A stretch of 64,000 bases of DNA from the NCBI RefSeq assembly GCF_904848585.1, contig NZ_CAJHCR010000001.1, positions 62,001 to 126,000 of the forward strand, written 5' to 3'. Made by a program: the position numbers and the translations under genes. A model generated the notes under the pieces. The model did not search any database. It saw nothing but the letters and a program-made list of their open reading frames with translations, and was not told the DNA's origin. Positions 46,682 to 55,805 of the stretch are shown here, piece after piece. The stretch's first letter is position 1. Each line of letters begins with the position of its first letter. This DNA comes from Paraburkholderia kirstenboschensis (GTDB taxonomy: Bacteria > Pseudomonadota > Gammaproteobacteria > Burkholderiales > Burkholderiaceae).

Positions 46682-48364
46682 TCAATGCGCGTCGCGCTTG
46701 CGCGGGTTTTTCCTGGGCTTGCCGTGCGGTGCCGCGCTGGTCGATTCGGCGGCAGGCGCCGAGATTCTGCTGAAGCCCGAGTTCGGTCCTTGATACACCC
46801 ATTCGAGCAGCGCGTCGTGCGCGGCGCGCGCGGCTTCGGAGTGCGGATCGTTGATGAAGCTCACCACCACGTAGCTGTTGCCGTCCGCCGATGCCACGTA
46901 GCCCGCGATTGCCCGCACGTCGCGCAAGGTGCCGGTCTTGATCTGTGCGTTGCCGCCTGCGCCCTGGTTGGTCAGGCGGTTGCGCATGGTGCCGTCGACA
47001 CCGGCGATCGGCAGCGACTGCACGAACACCTGGGCGACAGGGCTCGCGTTGGCGCGTTGCAGCAGGTCGGCGAGCGAGAGTGCGGTGATGTGCTCGTCGC
47101 GCGAGAGGCCCGAGCCGTTGTCGAGCGTCAGATATTCCATGTCGATGCTGTCACGCCGCAGGAACGCCTCGATCGCGCGCGCCGACTTGGCGGGCGTCGC
47201 AGGCCCTTTTTCTTCGGCTGCCCCGATCGACAGGAACAGGTTGCGCGCCATCGTGTTGTTGCTGAACTTGTTGATGTCGCGAACGATGTCCGACAGCACC
47301 GGCCCCTGATGCGTGGCCACCAGTTTTGCGCCGACGGGCACAGCGCCTTCACGCGTCGCGCCGCTGAAGGTGCCGCCCGTCTGCTGCCACAAGGCAAGGA
47401 AGCCGCCGGCGAAGAACGCCGAGTGATCGAGCACCGCGACGTTGACGGTGCGCGGGCCGCAGCGCACCGAGTAGTCGCCGGCGAACGATGCGACGAGCGT
47501 GCCGTTAGGCGTCGGCGTGACGGTGGGCGATACGGATGCCGCTTCGCCGCGGCACGGGCCGTTGACCGCGCGCATCTGATTGTCGATCTGCAACTGTGCG
47601 AGCGCGGGCAGTACGTCGATCGTGACCGTGCCGTCCGATGAAGGCGTCAGCGTGAACGATAGCGATTTGAATGCGTACAGCAGCGGATCGGGCCCGACGT
47701 TATACGGCGCGGTCGCGTCGTCGTCGAAGGGCGGCAGATCGCGCGTCGACGGATCGAAGTAGCGCTTGTCGAGCACGAGCGCGCCGTCTATGCCGCGAAT
47801 CCCCGCCTTGTGGATCTTCTGCACGAGGTCGATGAGTTCCTCGGGCACGAGCTTAGGGTCGCCCGTACCTTGAATGTAGAGATTGCCGTGCAGCACGCCG
47901 TTGGCGTCGACTGTGCCGTCGGCGTACGCGCTGGTGCGCCAGCGGTAGTCGGGGCCGAGAATCGACAGACCGGAGTAGGTGGTGACGAGCTTCATCGTCG
48001 AGGCGGGCATCATCGGCTTGCCTGCATTCAGCGCGACGATCGGCGTGCGATCGCCGACTTTTTCGATGACCACGCTGATCGACGACAAGGGCACGTGCGC
48101 GCGCTGCAAGCCGATCATCACCGATTGCGGCAACACGGTGCTGACGTTGACGCTCGGATGTGTCGTCTTGACGCGCGCGTGCGCGGCAAGCGGCAGCGAC
48201 GCGCCGCCGGCTAACGCGGCACAGACGAGCAGCCACGCGCTCGCGCGCGGCGCGATCGAAACAGAGCAGGCGGACAAGGCTGGGATGAAAGCGGACGTTA
48301 AGCGCGAGCGCAGCGCCGCATGATGGAGATGGCGTGCGGCAAAAGACAGGAAAGCGTGCGTCAT
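46682..48364 (-). CDS. dacB: D-alanyl-D-alanine carboxypeptidase/endopeptidase (PBP4, S13 family)
   Basis: A ~560-residue periplasmic penicillin-binding protein cutting the terminal D-Ala or cross-links of peptidoglycan. Catalytic motifs: SxxK at STMK (Ser122-Lys125) in MMPASTMKLV, SxN as SNN in KFSNNTMARNL, and KTG in QIKTGTLRDV. The first ~63 residues form a long, Arg/His-containing leader with a hydrophobic signal part (SAWLLVCAALAGGASLPLAAHA). The start is uncertain (48364 or an upstream ATG). The C-terminal KPRKNPRKRDAH tail is basic. It lies upstream of the two-component genes, on the opposite strand (divergent). Confidence 0.92.
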   Translation of the reverse strand: MTHAFLSFAARHLHHAALRSRLTSAFIPALSACSVSIAPRASAWLLVCAALAGGASLPLAAHARVKTTHPSVNVSTVLPQSVMIGLQRAHVPLSSISVVIEKVGDRTPIVALNAGKPMMPASTMKLVTTYSGLSILGPDYRWRTSAYADGTVDANGVLHGNLYIQGTGDPKLVPEELIDLVQKIHKAGIRGIDGALVLDKRYFDPSTRDLPPFDDDATAPYNVGPDPLLYAFKSLSFTLTPSSDGTVTIDVLPALAQLQIDNQMRAVNGPCRGEAASVSPTVTPTPNGTLVASFAGDYSVRCGPRTVNVAVLDHSAFFAGGFLALWQQTGGTFSGATREGAVPVGAKLVATHQGPVLSDIVRDINKFSNNTMARNLFLSIGAAEEKGPATPAKSARAIEAFLRRDSIDMEYLTLDNGSGLSRDEHITALSLADLLQRANASPVAQVFVQSLPIAGVDGTMRNRLTNQGAGGNAQIKTGTLRDVRAIAGYVASADGNSYVVVSFINDPHSEAARAAHDALLEWVYQGPNSGFSRISAPAAESTSAAPHGKPRKNPRKRDAH

Positions 48365-48666
48365 GGACGGGCGAGAAAGCAAAATGTCAGGGCGTGCAGC
48401 ACGCGGCGATTCAAAGTGGTGGAGATGCGTCGCACGAAGGGTTTGCAGCGCGCCGGCGGGGTTCGCCATCGCGCATGCGGCGTCGGGCATTCGTGCTGGC
48501 GCGCATTGCTCGCCTACCACGTTAAGCCTTCCAGACCGCCGCGCGACGCAAAGCGCCCATTGTAGTGACATGCCGTCGGCCTGCGGTGAAAAAAGCGCCA
48601 CACCGGCGCGCGTGCGGAGGGCGGGCGCTAGAATGCGGCATCATCGAATGTTGAGGAAACGTGACC

Positions 48667-49329
48667 ATGCGCATCTTGCTAGTCGAAGACGACCGGATGA
48701 TCGCCGAGGGCGTGCGCAAGGCGCTGCGCGGCGAAGGCTTCGCGGTCGACTGGGTGGAAGACGGCGAAGCGGCGCTCAGCGCGGCGGGCAGCCAGCCCTA
48801 CGACCTCGTGCTGCTCGACCTGGGGCTGCCCAAGCGCGACGGCCTCGACGTATTGCGCACGCTGCGCGCGCGCGGCCACGCTATGCCGGTGCTGATCGTC
48901 ACGGCACGCGACGCGGTAGCCGACCGCGTGAAGGGCCTCGACGCCGGCGCGGACGATTACCTCGTCAAGCCATTCGATCTCGACGAACTCGGCGCGCGCA
49001 TGCGGGCGCTGATCCGCCGTCAATCGGGCCGTAGCGATTCGACGATCCGCCACGGCAATCTGACGCTCGATCCCGCGTCGCATCAGGTCACGCTCGACGG
49101 CGCGCCGGTGGCATTGTCGGCGCGAGAGTTTGCGCTGCTCGAAGCGCTGCTCGCGCGGCCCGGCGCCGTGCTCTCGAAGAGTCAGCTGGAGGAAAAAATG
49201 TACGGCTGGGGCGAGGAGATCGGCAGCAATACCGTCGAGGTCTACATTCATGCGCTGCGCAAGAAACTCGGCGCGGACCTGATCCGCAACGTGCGCGGCC
49301 TTGGCTACATGATCGCCAGGGAAGCCTGA
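48667..49329 (+). CDS. OmpR-family response regulator (QseB/TctD-like)
   Basis: A 220-residue regulator: MRILLVEDDRMIAEG receiver with phospho-acceptor D51 (DLVLLDLGLP) and lysine of YLVKPF, then a winged helix (LSAREFALLEALLARPGAVLSKSQL, EVYIHALRKKL, VRGLGYMI). GAGG lies upstream; either ATG 48667 or GTG 48661 could start it. The kinase gene begins 5 bp after the stop. Envelope-stress genes (htrA-type protease downstream, dacB divergent) suggest a cell-envelope role, but no target site is visible. Confidence 0.92.
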   Translation: MRILLVEDDRMIAEGVRKALRGEGFAVDWVEDGEAALSAAGSQPYDLVLLDLGLPKRDGLDVLRTLRARGHAMPVLIVTARDAVADRVKGLDAGADDYLVKPFDLDELGARMRALIRRQSGRSDSTIRHGNLTLDPASHQVTLDGAPVALSAREFALLEALLARPGAVLSKSQLEEKMYGWGEEIGSNTVEVYIHALRKKLGADLIRNVRGLGYMIAREA

Positions 49330-49333
49330 GCCG

Positions 49334-50635
49334 ATGCGTTCGATCCGACGTCAATTGCTGGTGTGGCTGCTCGCGCTCGTGCTACTCGGCGTCGGCGTGG
49401 CGGGCTGGCTGATTTACCGCCAGGCGCTTGCCGAAGCGAATGAACTGTTCGACTACCAGTTGGAGCAGATCGCCGCGGCTCTGCCGTCCGAACCGTTCTC
49501 ACAAGTGCTCGGCTCGCGCGATACCGGCGACGAAGGCATCGTGCTGCAAATCTGGAATCGCAACGGCGTGCTGATGTACTACTCGCGTCCGCGCGCGCCG
49601 CTCGCGCCGCGCGCCGAACTGGGGTTCACGACCGAACACACCGATCGCGGCGACTGGCGCGTGTATGGGGCGATCGTCGGCGATAACGTGGTGCAGTTGG
49701 CTCAACCGCTGTCGGTGCGCAACCGCCTCGCCGCCGACGTCGCATTGCGCACGTTGTGGCCGTTGATCGTGCTGCTGCCGGCCCTCGGGCTCGCGGTGTG
49801 GGTGATCATCGGACGCGGTTTGCGCCCGCTGCGGCGCGTGACGAGCGCGCTCGACACGCGTCATCCGGAGGCGCTCGATCCGTTGCCCGATCAGCGCCTG
49901 CCGCTCGAAGTGCAGCCGCTCGTGCGCGCGTTGAACGGGCTGTTGCAGCGGCTCGCCACCGCGCTCGACATCCAGAAGGCGTTCGTCGCCGATGCCGCGC
50001 ACGAACTGCGCACGCCGCTTGCCGCGGTGCAGATTCAATCGCAGCTGGTGGCGCGCGCAAAAGACGACGCGGCGCGCAGCGAAGCGCTCGCCGATCTGCA
50101 AGCGGGCGTGACGCGCGCAACGCGCCTTGCAGAGCAACTGCTCGCGCTCGCGCGCTCGGAACCGGACGGCCTCGCCGCGACCGATGCCGTCGACTTGCGC
50201 TCGTTGTTGCAGGACTGCGTGGTGACCTATGCGCCGCTTGCTGAAGATCGCGGCGTGGACCTCGGCATCGAGGCGAGCGAAGCGGCTACCGTGATCGGCG
50301 ATCCTGAGGCGCTGCGCGTCATGTTCAACAATCTCGTCGATAACGCGACCAAGTATACGCCGCGAGGCGGGCGCGTCGACGTGAGTCTGCATGTCGAACA
50401 GGGTCATCCGGTGGTGCGTATCGCCGACAGCGGACCCGGCATCGAGCCTGCCGAACGCGAGCGTGTCTTCGACCGTTTCTATCGCGCGGGCGCCGGCGAA
50501 AATCGCGTGCGTACCGATGTGGCCGGCAGCGGACTCGGCCTTGCGATCGTACGGCGAATCGCCACTCAACACCACGCTACGGTGTCGCTCGACAAATCGC
50601 CGGCCGGTGGACTACAGGTCACCGTGCGCTTCTGA
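49334..50635 (+). CDS. sensor histidine kinase (QseC-like)
   Basis: A 433-residue kinase: TM1 (about 10-28), a ~110-residue periplasmic sensor, TM2 (about 140-160), HAMP-like linker, H box FVADAAHELRTPLAAV with His223, and an ATPase domain with NNLVDNATKYTP, DSGPGI and GSGLGLAIVRRI. It is paired with the regulator 5 bp upstream. The periplasmic part lacks a recognisable fold; ligand unknown. The 142 bp after it precede the htrA-type gene, which may be a target. Confidence 0.92.
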   Translation: MRSIRRQLLVWLLALVLLGVGVAGWLIYRQALAEANELFDYQLEQIAAALPSEPFSQVLGSRDTGDEGIVLQIWNRNGVLMYYSRPRAPLAPRAELGFTTEHTDRGDWRVYGAIVGDNVVQLAQPLSVRNRLAADVALRTLWPLIVLLPALGLAVWVIIGRGLRPLRRVTSALDTRHPEALDPLPDQRLPLEVQPLVRALNGLLQRLATALDIQKAFVADAAHELRTPLAAVQIQSQLVARAKDDAARSEALADLQAGVTRATRLAEQLLALARSEPDGLAATDAVDLRSLLQDCVVTYAPLAEDRGVDLGIEASEAATVIGDPEALRVMFNNLVDNATKYTPRGGRVDVSLHVEQGHPVVRIADSGPGIEPAERERVFDRFYRAGAGENRVRTDVAGSGLGLAIVRRIATQHHATVSLDKSPAGGLQVTVRF

Positions 50636-50777
50636 AGCAATGCTTTCAATTTGCTTGGTGCAGAAAACCCCTTAAAAATGAAGGCCAAACGCGATCTGTA
50701 GCTGCTTAAGACTCTTTTAAGCGATGCCCCGTACGCTTCCTGACATCTAAGTTTCTTTCTCCAGTCAGGAGTACACG

Positions 50778-52307
50778 ATGAACGCGAAAACCTTGTCTCG
50801 CAGCGCTGTTGCAGCGGCTGTCGCCGTTGCACTTTCCGCCGGCTATGTGGCGGGCCATCGCGACGTACCCGCGCCTCAGGTCATTTCACCGGCGCAAGCG
50901 GCGATGATGCCCGCCGAAGCCGCCGCGAAAACTGGCATTCCCGATTTCTCCGGTCTCGTCGAAACGTACGGACCGGCGGTAGTCAACATCAGCGCAAAGC
51001 ACGTCGTGAAGCGCACGGCATTGCGCGGTAATGGAGGCAATGGAGGCAATGGCGGCATGAGCGGCGGCAATCAGTTGCCGATCGATCCGAGCGATCCGTT
51101 CTACCAGTTCTACAAGCACTTCTTTGGCGGCACGCCCGGCATGCAGGGCGGCGACGGCGGCGATGCGCCCGACGAGCCGAGCGCGAGCCTCGGCTCCGGG
51201 TTTATCGTCAGCAGCGACGGCTATATCCTGACCAACGCGCATGTGGTGGACGGCGCAAACGTCGTCACGGTGAAGCTGACCGACAAGCGCGAGTTCAGAG
51301 CCAAGGTGATCGGCGCCGACAAACAGTCGGACGTCGCTGTCCTGAAGATCGACGCAAGCAGTCTGCCGACAGTGAAGATCGGCGATCCGCGTCAAAGCAA
51401 GGTCGGTCAGTGGGTGGTCGCGATCGGCTCGCCATACGGTTTCGACAATACGGTGACCTCGGGCATCATCAGCGCGAAATCGCGTTCGCTGCCGAACGAA
51501 AACTACACGCCGTTCATTCAGACCGACGTGCCGGTGAATCCCGGCAATTCCGGCGGACCGCTGTTCAATCTGCAAGGCGAGGTGATCGGCATCAACTCCA
51601 TGATCTACTCGCAGACTGGCGGCTTCCAGGGGCTTTCGTTCGCAATCCCGATCAATGAAGCGATCAAGGTCAAGGACGACATCGTCAAGACGGGGCACGT
51701 GAGCCGGGGGCGCCTGGGCGTCGCGGTGCAAAGCATGAATCAGACGCTGGCAAATTCGTTCGGCATGCAGAAGCCGCAAGGCGCGCTCGTCAGCTCCGTC
51801 GATCCGGACGGTCCTGCCGCGAAGGCGGGTTTGCAGCCGGGAGACGTGATTCTGTCGGTGAACGGCGAGCCGGTGGGCGATTCGTCGGCGCTGCCTTCAC
51901 AGGTGGCAGGCCTCGCGCCCGGCAGCACGGCCACAGTGCAGGTGTGGCGCGACAAGGGCGCGAAGGATCTGAAGGTGACGATCGGCTCGTTGTCGGACAC
52001 GAAGCTGGCCTCGGACAAGACCGATCAGCCCGCGCAGTTGCAAGGCCGTCTGGGCGTGGCCGTGCGTCCGCTGACGCCGCAAGAAAAGAGCAGCGCTTCG
52101 ATCTCGCACGGTCTTCTCGTGCAGCAGTCGGGCGGCGCGGCGGAGAGCGCGGGCATCCAGCCGGGCGACGTGATTCTCGCGGTCAACGGCCGGCCGGTGA
52201 CGAGCGTCGATCAGTTAAAGCAGATGATCTCCGGCGCGGGCAATAGCATTGCGTTGCTGATCCAGCGGGACAATGCGCAGATTTTCGTGCCGGTCGATCT
52301 GGGTTGA
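50778..52307 (+). CDS. HtrA/Deg-family periplasmic serine protease (DegQ/MucD-like)
   Basis: A 509-residue Do-family protease/chaperone. Signal or anchor segment at residues 8-25. Catalytic triad: His155 (TNAHVVDGA), Asp185 (SDVAVLKID), Ser258 (GNSGGPLF). A Gly/Asn repeat (RGNGGNGGNGGMSGG) and an acidic Gly loop precede the catalytic domain, then PDZ1 (about 300-395) and PDZ2 (about 425-500). It degrades or refolds misfolded periplasmic proteins. ATG 50778 has CAGGAG at 8 bases. It lies just downstream of a two-component pair in the same direction. A terminator follows. Confidence 0.95.
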   Translation: MNAKTLSRSAVAAAVAVALSAGYVAGHRDVPAPQVISPAQAAMMPAEAAAKTGIPDFSGLVETYGPAVVNISAKHVVKRTALRGNGGNGGNGGMSGGNQLPIDPSDPFYQFYKHFFGGTPGMQGGDGGDAPDEPSASLGSGFIVSSDGYILTNAHVVDGANVVTVKLTDKREFRAKVIGADKQSDVAVLKIDASSLPTVKIGDPRQSKVGQWVVAIGSPYGFDNTVTSGIISAKSRSLPNENYTPFIQTDVPVNPGNSGGPLFNLQGEVIGINSMIYSQTGGFQGLSFAIPINEAIKVKDDIVKTGHVSRGRLGVAVQSMNQTLANSFGMQKPQGALVSSVDPDGPAAKAGLQPGDVILSVNGEPVGDSSALPSQVAGLAPGSTATVQVWRDKGAKDLKVTIGSLSDTKLASDKTDQPAQLQGRLGVAVRPLTPQEKSSASISHGLLVQQSGGAAESAGIQPGDVILAVNGRPVTSVDQLKQMISGAGNSIALLIQRDNAQIFVPVDLG

Positions 52308-52332
52308 TCCACGCGCAGCATCGAGTAACCCT

Positions 52333-52375
52333 TGCCGGTCTGTTTGCACTTACTGCAGACAGACCGGCATTTTTC
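52333..52375 (+). terminator. terminator after the htrA-type gene
   Basis: GCCGGTCTGT (52334-52343) and ACAGACCGGC (52359-52368) form a perfect 10-bp stem, followed by ATTTTTCTTT. It begins 26 bp after the stop codon. Confidence 0.9.
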
Positions 52376-52538
52376 TTTCTATGACGGAAGCCGCAAGCAA
52401 GGCGCTTTGCGGCGCGTGACGTGCGAAGCGGCCGGTTCGCCGTCCTGGCGAGCGGCCGCGTGGCACGCCAGTTGCATCTAAGTTGAATCTGGTCCCATCG
52501 ACGGGTCCCGGATAAGGACGTCAATAAGGAGCAAACCG

Positions 52539-53036
52539 ATGAAGAACCAACGCACTCAGCGAAAGATCGTAGCCGCCGCGACCAGCGTGGCGCTCACTCT
52601 CGGTCTGGCGGGCGGCGCGTACGCGCAGCAGGCGAGCGAAGTAACCGGCGGCACCACCGCGGACCAGACGAGCGCAGGCAACGCCAACGGCGGAGGTCTG
52701 CCGCAAATCCAGCAACAAGGCGACGTGTCGTTCGTCTCGGGCGGCGTCGGTCTGGACGAGTCCAAGGCGCTGCAGCAGGCGCAAAGCCAGTGGCCGCTGT
52801 CGCTGCGCTTTACCGGACCGGGCTCGGACTATCTGGCCGACGTCCACGTGCGGATCGTCGATGCGCATAACGGCGAGGTGTTGAGCACCGCGTCGCGCGG
52901 ACCGTACATGCTCGTGAAACTGCGCCCGGGGCGCTACACGGTGCATGCGACATACAAGGACCGCGACCAGTCGAAGGCCTTGACGGTGCCCGCGAAGGGC
53001 ACGGCGAAAGCGGCGTTCTACTGGAACACCCAGTAA
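52539..53036 (+). CDS. small secreted protein with carboxypeptidase-regulatory-like beta domain
   Basis: A 165-residue protein with a signal peptide (residues 1-29, cut after GGAYA). After a Gln/Gly/Thr linker comes a beta-sandwich-like domain (VHVRIVDAHNGEVLSTASRGPYMLVKLRPGRYTVHATYKD) that looks like carboxypeptidase-regulatory-like or PEGA-type domains found in surface and envelope proteins. No enzyme motif is seen. AGGAGC precedes ATG 52539. It sits alone after the htrA-type gene. Confidence 0.7.
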   Translation: MKNQRTQRKIVAAATSVALTLGLAGGAYAQQASEVTGGTTADQTSAGNANGGGLPQIQQQGDVSFVSGGVGLDESKALQQAQSQWPLSLRFTGPGSDYLADVHVRIVDAHNGEVLSTASRGPYMLVKLRPGRYTVHATYKDRDQSKALTVPAKGTAKAAFYWNTQ

Positions 53037-53164
53037 ACCCGAGGCTTGTCGGGCATGCAGCACTGAGGCCGCGCAATCGCGAGGACTTTGACCGATAATG
53101 AAGCCACGGGCCTGTCCCGTGGCTTTGCTGTATGCACGACCGCACACTTTCACGGAGCCGAGAC

Positions 53165-53557
53165 ATGAGCGATGCCTTGAGACCTCACGCGAGCCCGGAC
53201 AAACCCTCCGGCGGGCACGCCATTGCGATAACGGGCAATCATCACCGGGTGCGGGTGATTCACGGTGGCGTGACGATGGCCGACACGCACGCGGCGCTCA
53301 CGCTCGCCGAAACCGGTCTGCCCGACGTGTTCTATTTCCCGCGTGAAGACGTGAACATGGCGCGGCTCGAACGCTCCACGCACACGTCGCACTGTCCGTT
53401 CAAGGGCGACGCGTCGTACTACCATCTGCGCACCGAAGACGGCTTGATCGAAAACGCCGTCTGGACTTACGAGACGCCGTTCGAACAGGCAGCCCCGATC
53501 CAGGGATATCTCGCGTTTTACTCATCGCGCGTCGACCGCATCGATCAGACGTCCTGA
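53165..53557 (+). CDS. DUF427-family protein
   Basis: A 130-residue soluble protein of the DUF427 family: HRVRVIHGGVTMADTHAALTLAETG, VFYFPREDVNMARLERS, and THTSHCPFKGDASYYHL are the typical segments, ending with AFYSSRVD. The function is not established. GGAG before ATG 53165 supports this start over an in-frame ATG at 53132. The CoxG-like gene follows after 30 bp and is probably co-transcribed. Confidence 0.9.
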   Translation: MSDALRPHASPDKPSGGHAIAITGNHHRVRVIHGGVTMADTHAALTLAETGLPDVFYFPREDVNMARLERSTHTSHCPFKGDASYYHLRTEDGLIENAVWTYETPFEQAAPIQGYLAFYSSRVDRIDQTS

Positions 53558-53587
53558 TCCGCTGTCGCGTGTTTGTCGGAGGCTGGG

Positions 53588-54322
53588 ATGGAACTGAACG
53601 ACGCGTTACGGATTCCACTTGCGCCGTCCGATGTCTGGGACGCGTTGCAAGATCTCGCGCTTCTGCGCGCCAGCCTCGATAACTGCGAGTCGTTCACGCG
53701 CCTTTCGCACGGCGAATACGCGCTGGCTATGACGGTGCCGCTCGGGCCGCTGCGCGCGCGCTACGAAGCACGCGCGCACGTCGCCGGCCAGGATTCCGGT
53801 CCGGCCGATGCGGAGCGCCGCACGATCAATTTCAAGGCGCGCGCCGAAGGTATCGGCTCCCTGCGCGGACAAATCGAAGTGCGCCTGCGCCCGGAAGAAG
53901 GTGCGCTCGGCGCCAGGGAGCGCGGCACACGGATCGACTACACGATCTGGGCGACGTCGTCCGGGCCGCTCGCTGAACTGCCCACGCGTCAGCTCGAAAA
54001 CGCGCTTCATCATCTCGCCGACGATTTCTTCACCGAATTCAGCGCGGTCGTGCGTGCGAAGCATGGGCAGGGCCCGAACCGCGCGCGCGGTTCGGCGGCG
54101 CGTCGCCAGCATGTATTTTTGCGGCCCATCACGCTCGGCGGCGTCTCGCGACGCACTCGCACTGAACATGGCAACGCGCTCGCCGGGCGGGCGGCCAGCG
54201 TGTCGCATGGCGTCTCTCACCCCGAGCCGACTCCGCATGCCATGCCGAACTGGGCGTGGGCGGCGATGATTTTTCTGGTCGCGCTTATGCTGTATGTGGC
54301 GCGCTGGATCAGCGAGCGCTGA
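53588..54322 (+). CDS. CoxG-like SRPBCC-domain protein with C-terminal membrane anchor
   Basis: A 244-residue protein with an N-terminal START/SRPBCC-like domain (APSDVWDALQDLALLRASLDNCESFTRL, MTVPLGPLRARYEARAHV, GIGSLRGQIEVRL, LADDFFTEFSAVV), as in CoxG, which is linked to aerobic CO dehydrogenase maturation. A low-complexity basic stretch then leads to one C-terminal helix (MPNWAWAAMIFLVALMLYVARW). ATG 53588 follows GGAGG. No cox genes are nearby, so a general lipid-binding or quinone-like membrane role is as likely. 54323-54602 after it shows nothing I can call. Confidence 0.78.
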   Translation: MELNDALRIPLAPSDVWDALQDLALLRASLDNCESFTRLSHGEYALAMTVPLGPLRARYEARAHVAGQDSGPADAERRTINFKARAEGIGSLRGQIEVRLRPEEGALGARERGTRIDYTIWATSSGPLAELPTRQLENALHHLADDFFTEFSAVVRAKHGQGPNRARGSAARRQHVFLRPITLGGVSRRTRTEHGNALAGRAASVSHGVSHPEPTPHAMPNWAWAAMIFLVALMLYVARWISER

Positions 54323-54602
54323 CGGCGTCCCTTGTTCGCGGCTTGACCGGCGCGTGAGCGGCATGAACGCGCGGAACGGTCGCGCAGCGTGCGAAGTCGA
54401 GTGTCGTGCGGGCGCGACTACGAATTCGCGGTGGCCGACTACGAAAGCGCGTCGCTTTGCACGTGGCGCTGCTTCGCGGCGTCGATGCGATGCTTCGCCT
54501 TCAATGTGTTACCCGGCGTCTTGATCGCCGTTAGCGTGTGGCGCCGCGTTTGCTTCGCGTGTAGCGTGCGTGTCACGCGGCACCTGCCTGGCCGCTGTGT
54601 CC

Positions 54603-55628
54603 TCAGGCGCCGCGAAACTCTCTTCGCCATGCCGAGGGCGACGTCCGAAAGGCTTCCGCGAAGTGTTGACGCAATGACGCCGCCGAGCCGAAACCGGCGA
54701 TGCCCGCAATCGCTTCCACCGACTCATCCGAGCTCTCCAGCAACTGCTGCGCGCGCGTGAGCCGTTGTGCAAGCAGCCACGCGCCGACGGTCGTGCCGGT
54801 GGCGAGCCTGAAGCGCCGCGTGAAGGTGCGCCTGCTCATCAGCGCGCGGGCCGCGAGGCTGTCGAGCGTATGCGGCGCGTCGAGGTTGCCGCACACCCAG
54901 TCAAGCAGACCCGACAGCCGGTCTTCGCGGACGTTCGGCGGGACCGGCTGCTGGATGTATTGCGCCTGGCCGCCTTGCCGGTGCGGCGATACGACGAGCC
55001 GCCGCGCGACGAAGTTCGCCACCTCGGCGCCGCACATCTTGCGCAGCACATGTAGACAGCAATCCAGGCCGGCAGCCGTGCCCGCCGATGTCAGCACGTT
55101 GCCGTCGTCGACATAAAGTACGTCGCGATCCAGCCGGACACGCGGATAACGGCGCGCGAAGTCGTCGGCCCATGCCCAATGCGTGGAGGCCGGGCGGTCG
55201 TCGAGAATGCCCGCGGCAGCCAGCACGAACGCGCCGAGGCACAGGCCGACGAGTTGCGCGCCGCGTGCGTGCGCCGCGCGTAGTGCATCGAGCAAAGCGG
55301 CCGGCGGCGCCTCGGCGGGATCGCGCCAGCTCGGCACGATGATCGTGTCGGCTTCGGCGAGCGCCTCGAGGCCGTGAGTCACGGCAATCGAGAATCCTGC
55401 GGTCGTCGTCAGCGGGCCGGTTTCGGCTGCGCAGACGCGGAAGTCGAAACCGGGGACGCCACCACCGCTGCGGTCCTCGCCGAACACCACGCATGGCACA
55501 GAAAGATGAAATGGGCTGATGCGGTCGAACGCGATCACTGCGACGATATGCGTCCGCTGTCCGCCGGGCTTTGCGGCGGGCTTTGCGGCGGCGGGGGGAG
55601 AAGCGGCAGAAGCGGCAGATGTAGCCAT
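54603..55628 (-). CDS. GlxA-family transcriptional regulator (DJ-1/PfpI domain + AraC HTH)
   Basis: A 341-residue regulator. An Ala/Pro/Lys N-tail is followed by a DJ-1/PfpI-like domain (IVAVIAFDRISPFHLSVPCVVFG, ADTIIVPSWRD, LVGLCLGAFVLAAAGILDDRPASTHW; the elbow Cys is in GLCLGAF) and an AraC-type double HTH at the C-terminus (LDSLAARALMSRRTFTRRFR, VEAIAGIAGFGSAASLRQHF). This family senses small molecules such as glyoxylate-derived or aromatic compounds. It is divergent from an isochorismatase-type hydrolase gene, its likely target. Confidence 0.9.
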   Translation of the reverse strand: MATSAASAASPPAAAKPAAKPGGQRTHIVAVIAFDRISPFHLSVPCVVFGEDRSGGGVPGFDFRVCAAETGPLTTTAGFSIAVTHGLEALAEADTIIVPSWRDPAEAPPAALLDALRAAHARGAQLVGLCLGAFVLAAAGILDDRPASTHWAWADDFARRYPRVRLDRDVLYVDDGNVLTSAGTAAGLDCCLHVLRKMCGAEVANFVARRLVVSPHRQGGQAQYIQQPVPPNVREDRLSGLLDWVCGNLDAPHTLDSLAARALMSRRTFTRRFRLATGTTVGAWLLAQRLTRAQQLLESSDESVEAIAGIAGFGSAASLRQHFAEAFRTSPSAWRREFRGA

Positions 55629-55805
55629 GAGTCAGGCACCTCGTAAGAGCGACGACGATGGCCCGATTCTAGCGAATATTGTCAATCGGGCCGCTGTCGC
55701 CAAAACTGGTGTGGGCGAACAATGCGTCATCGCGGCGGCCTCGCTTGCCTGAAGCTAGCGGGTCTGTCGCGCGCGACCTCATCAACCTTTCACAGGAGTC
55801 TTGCC

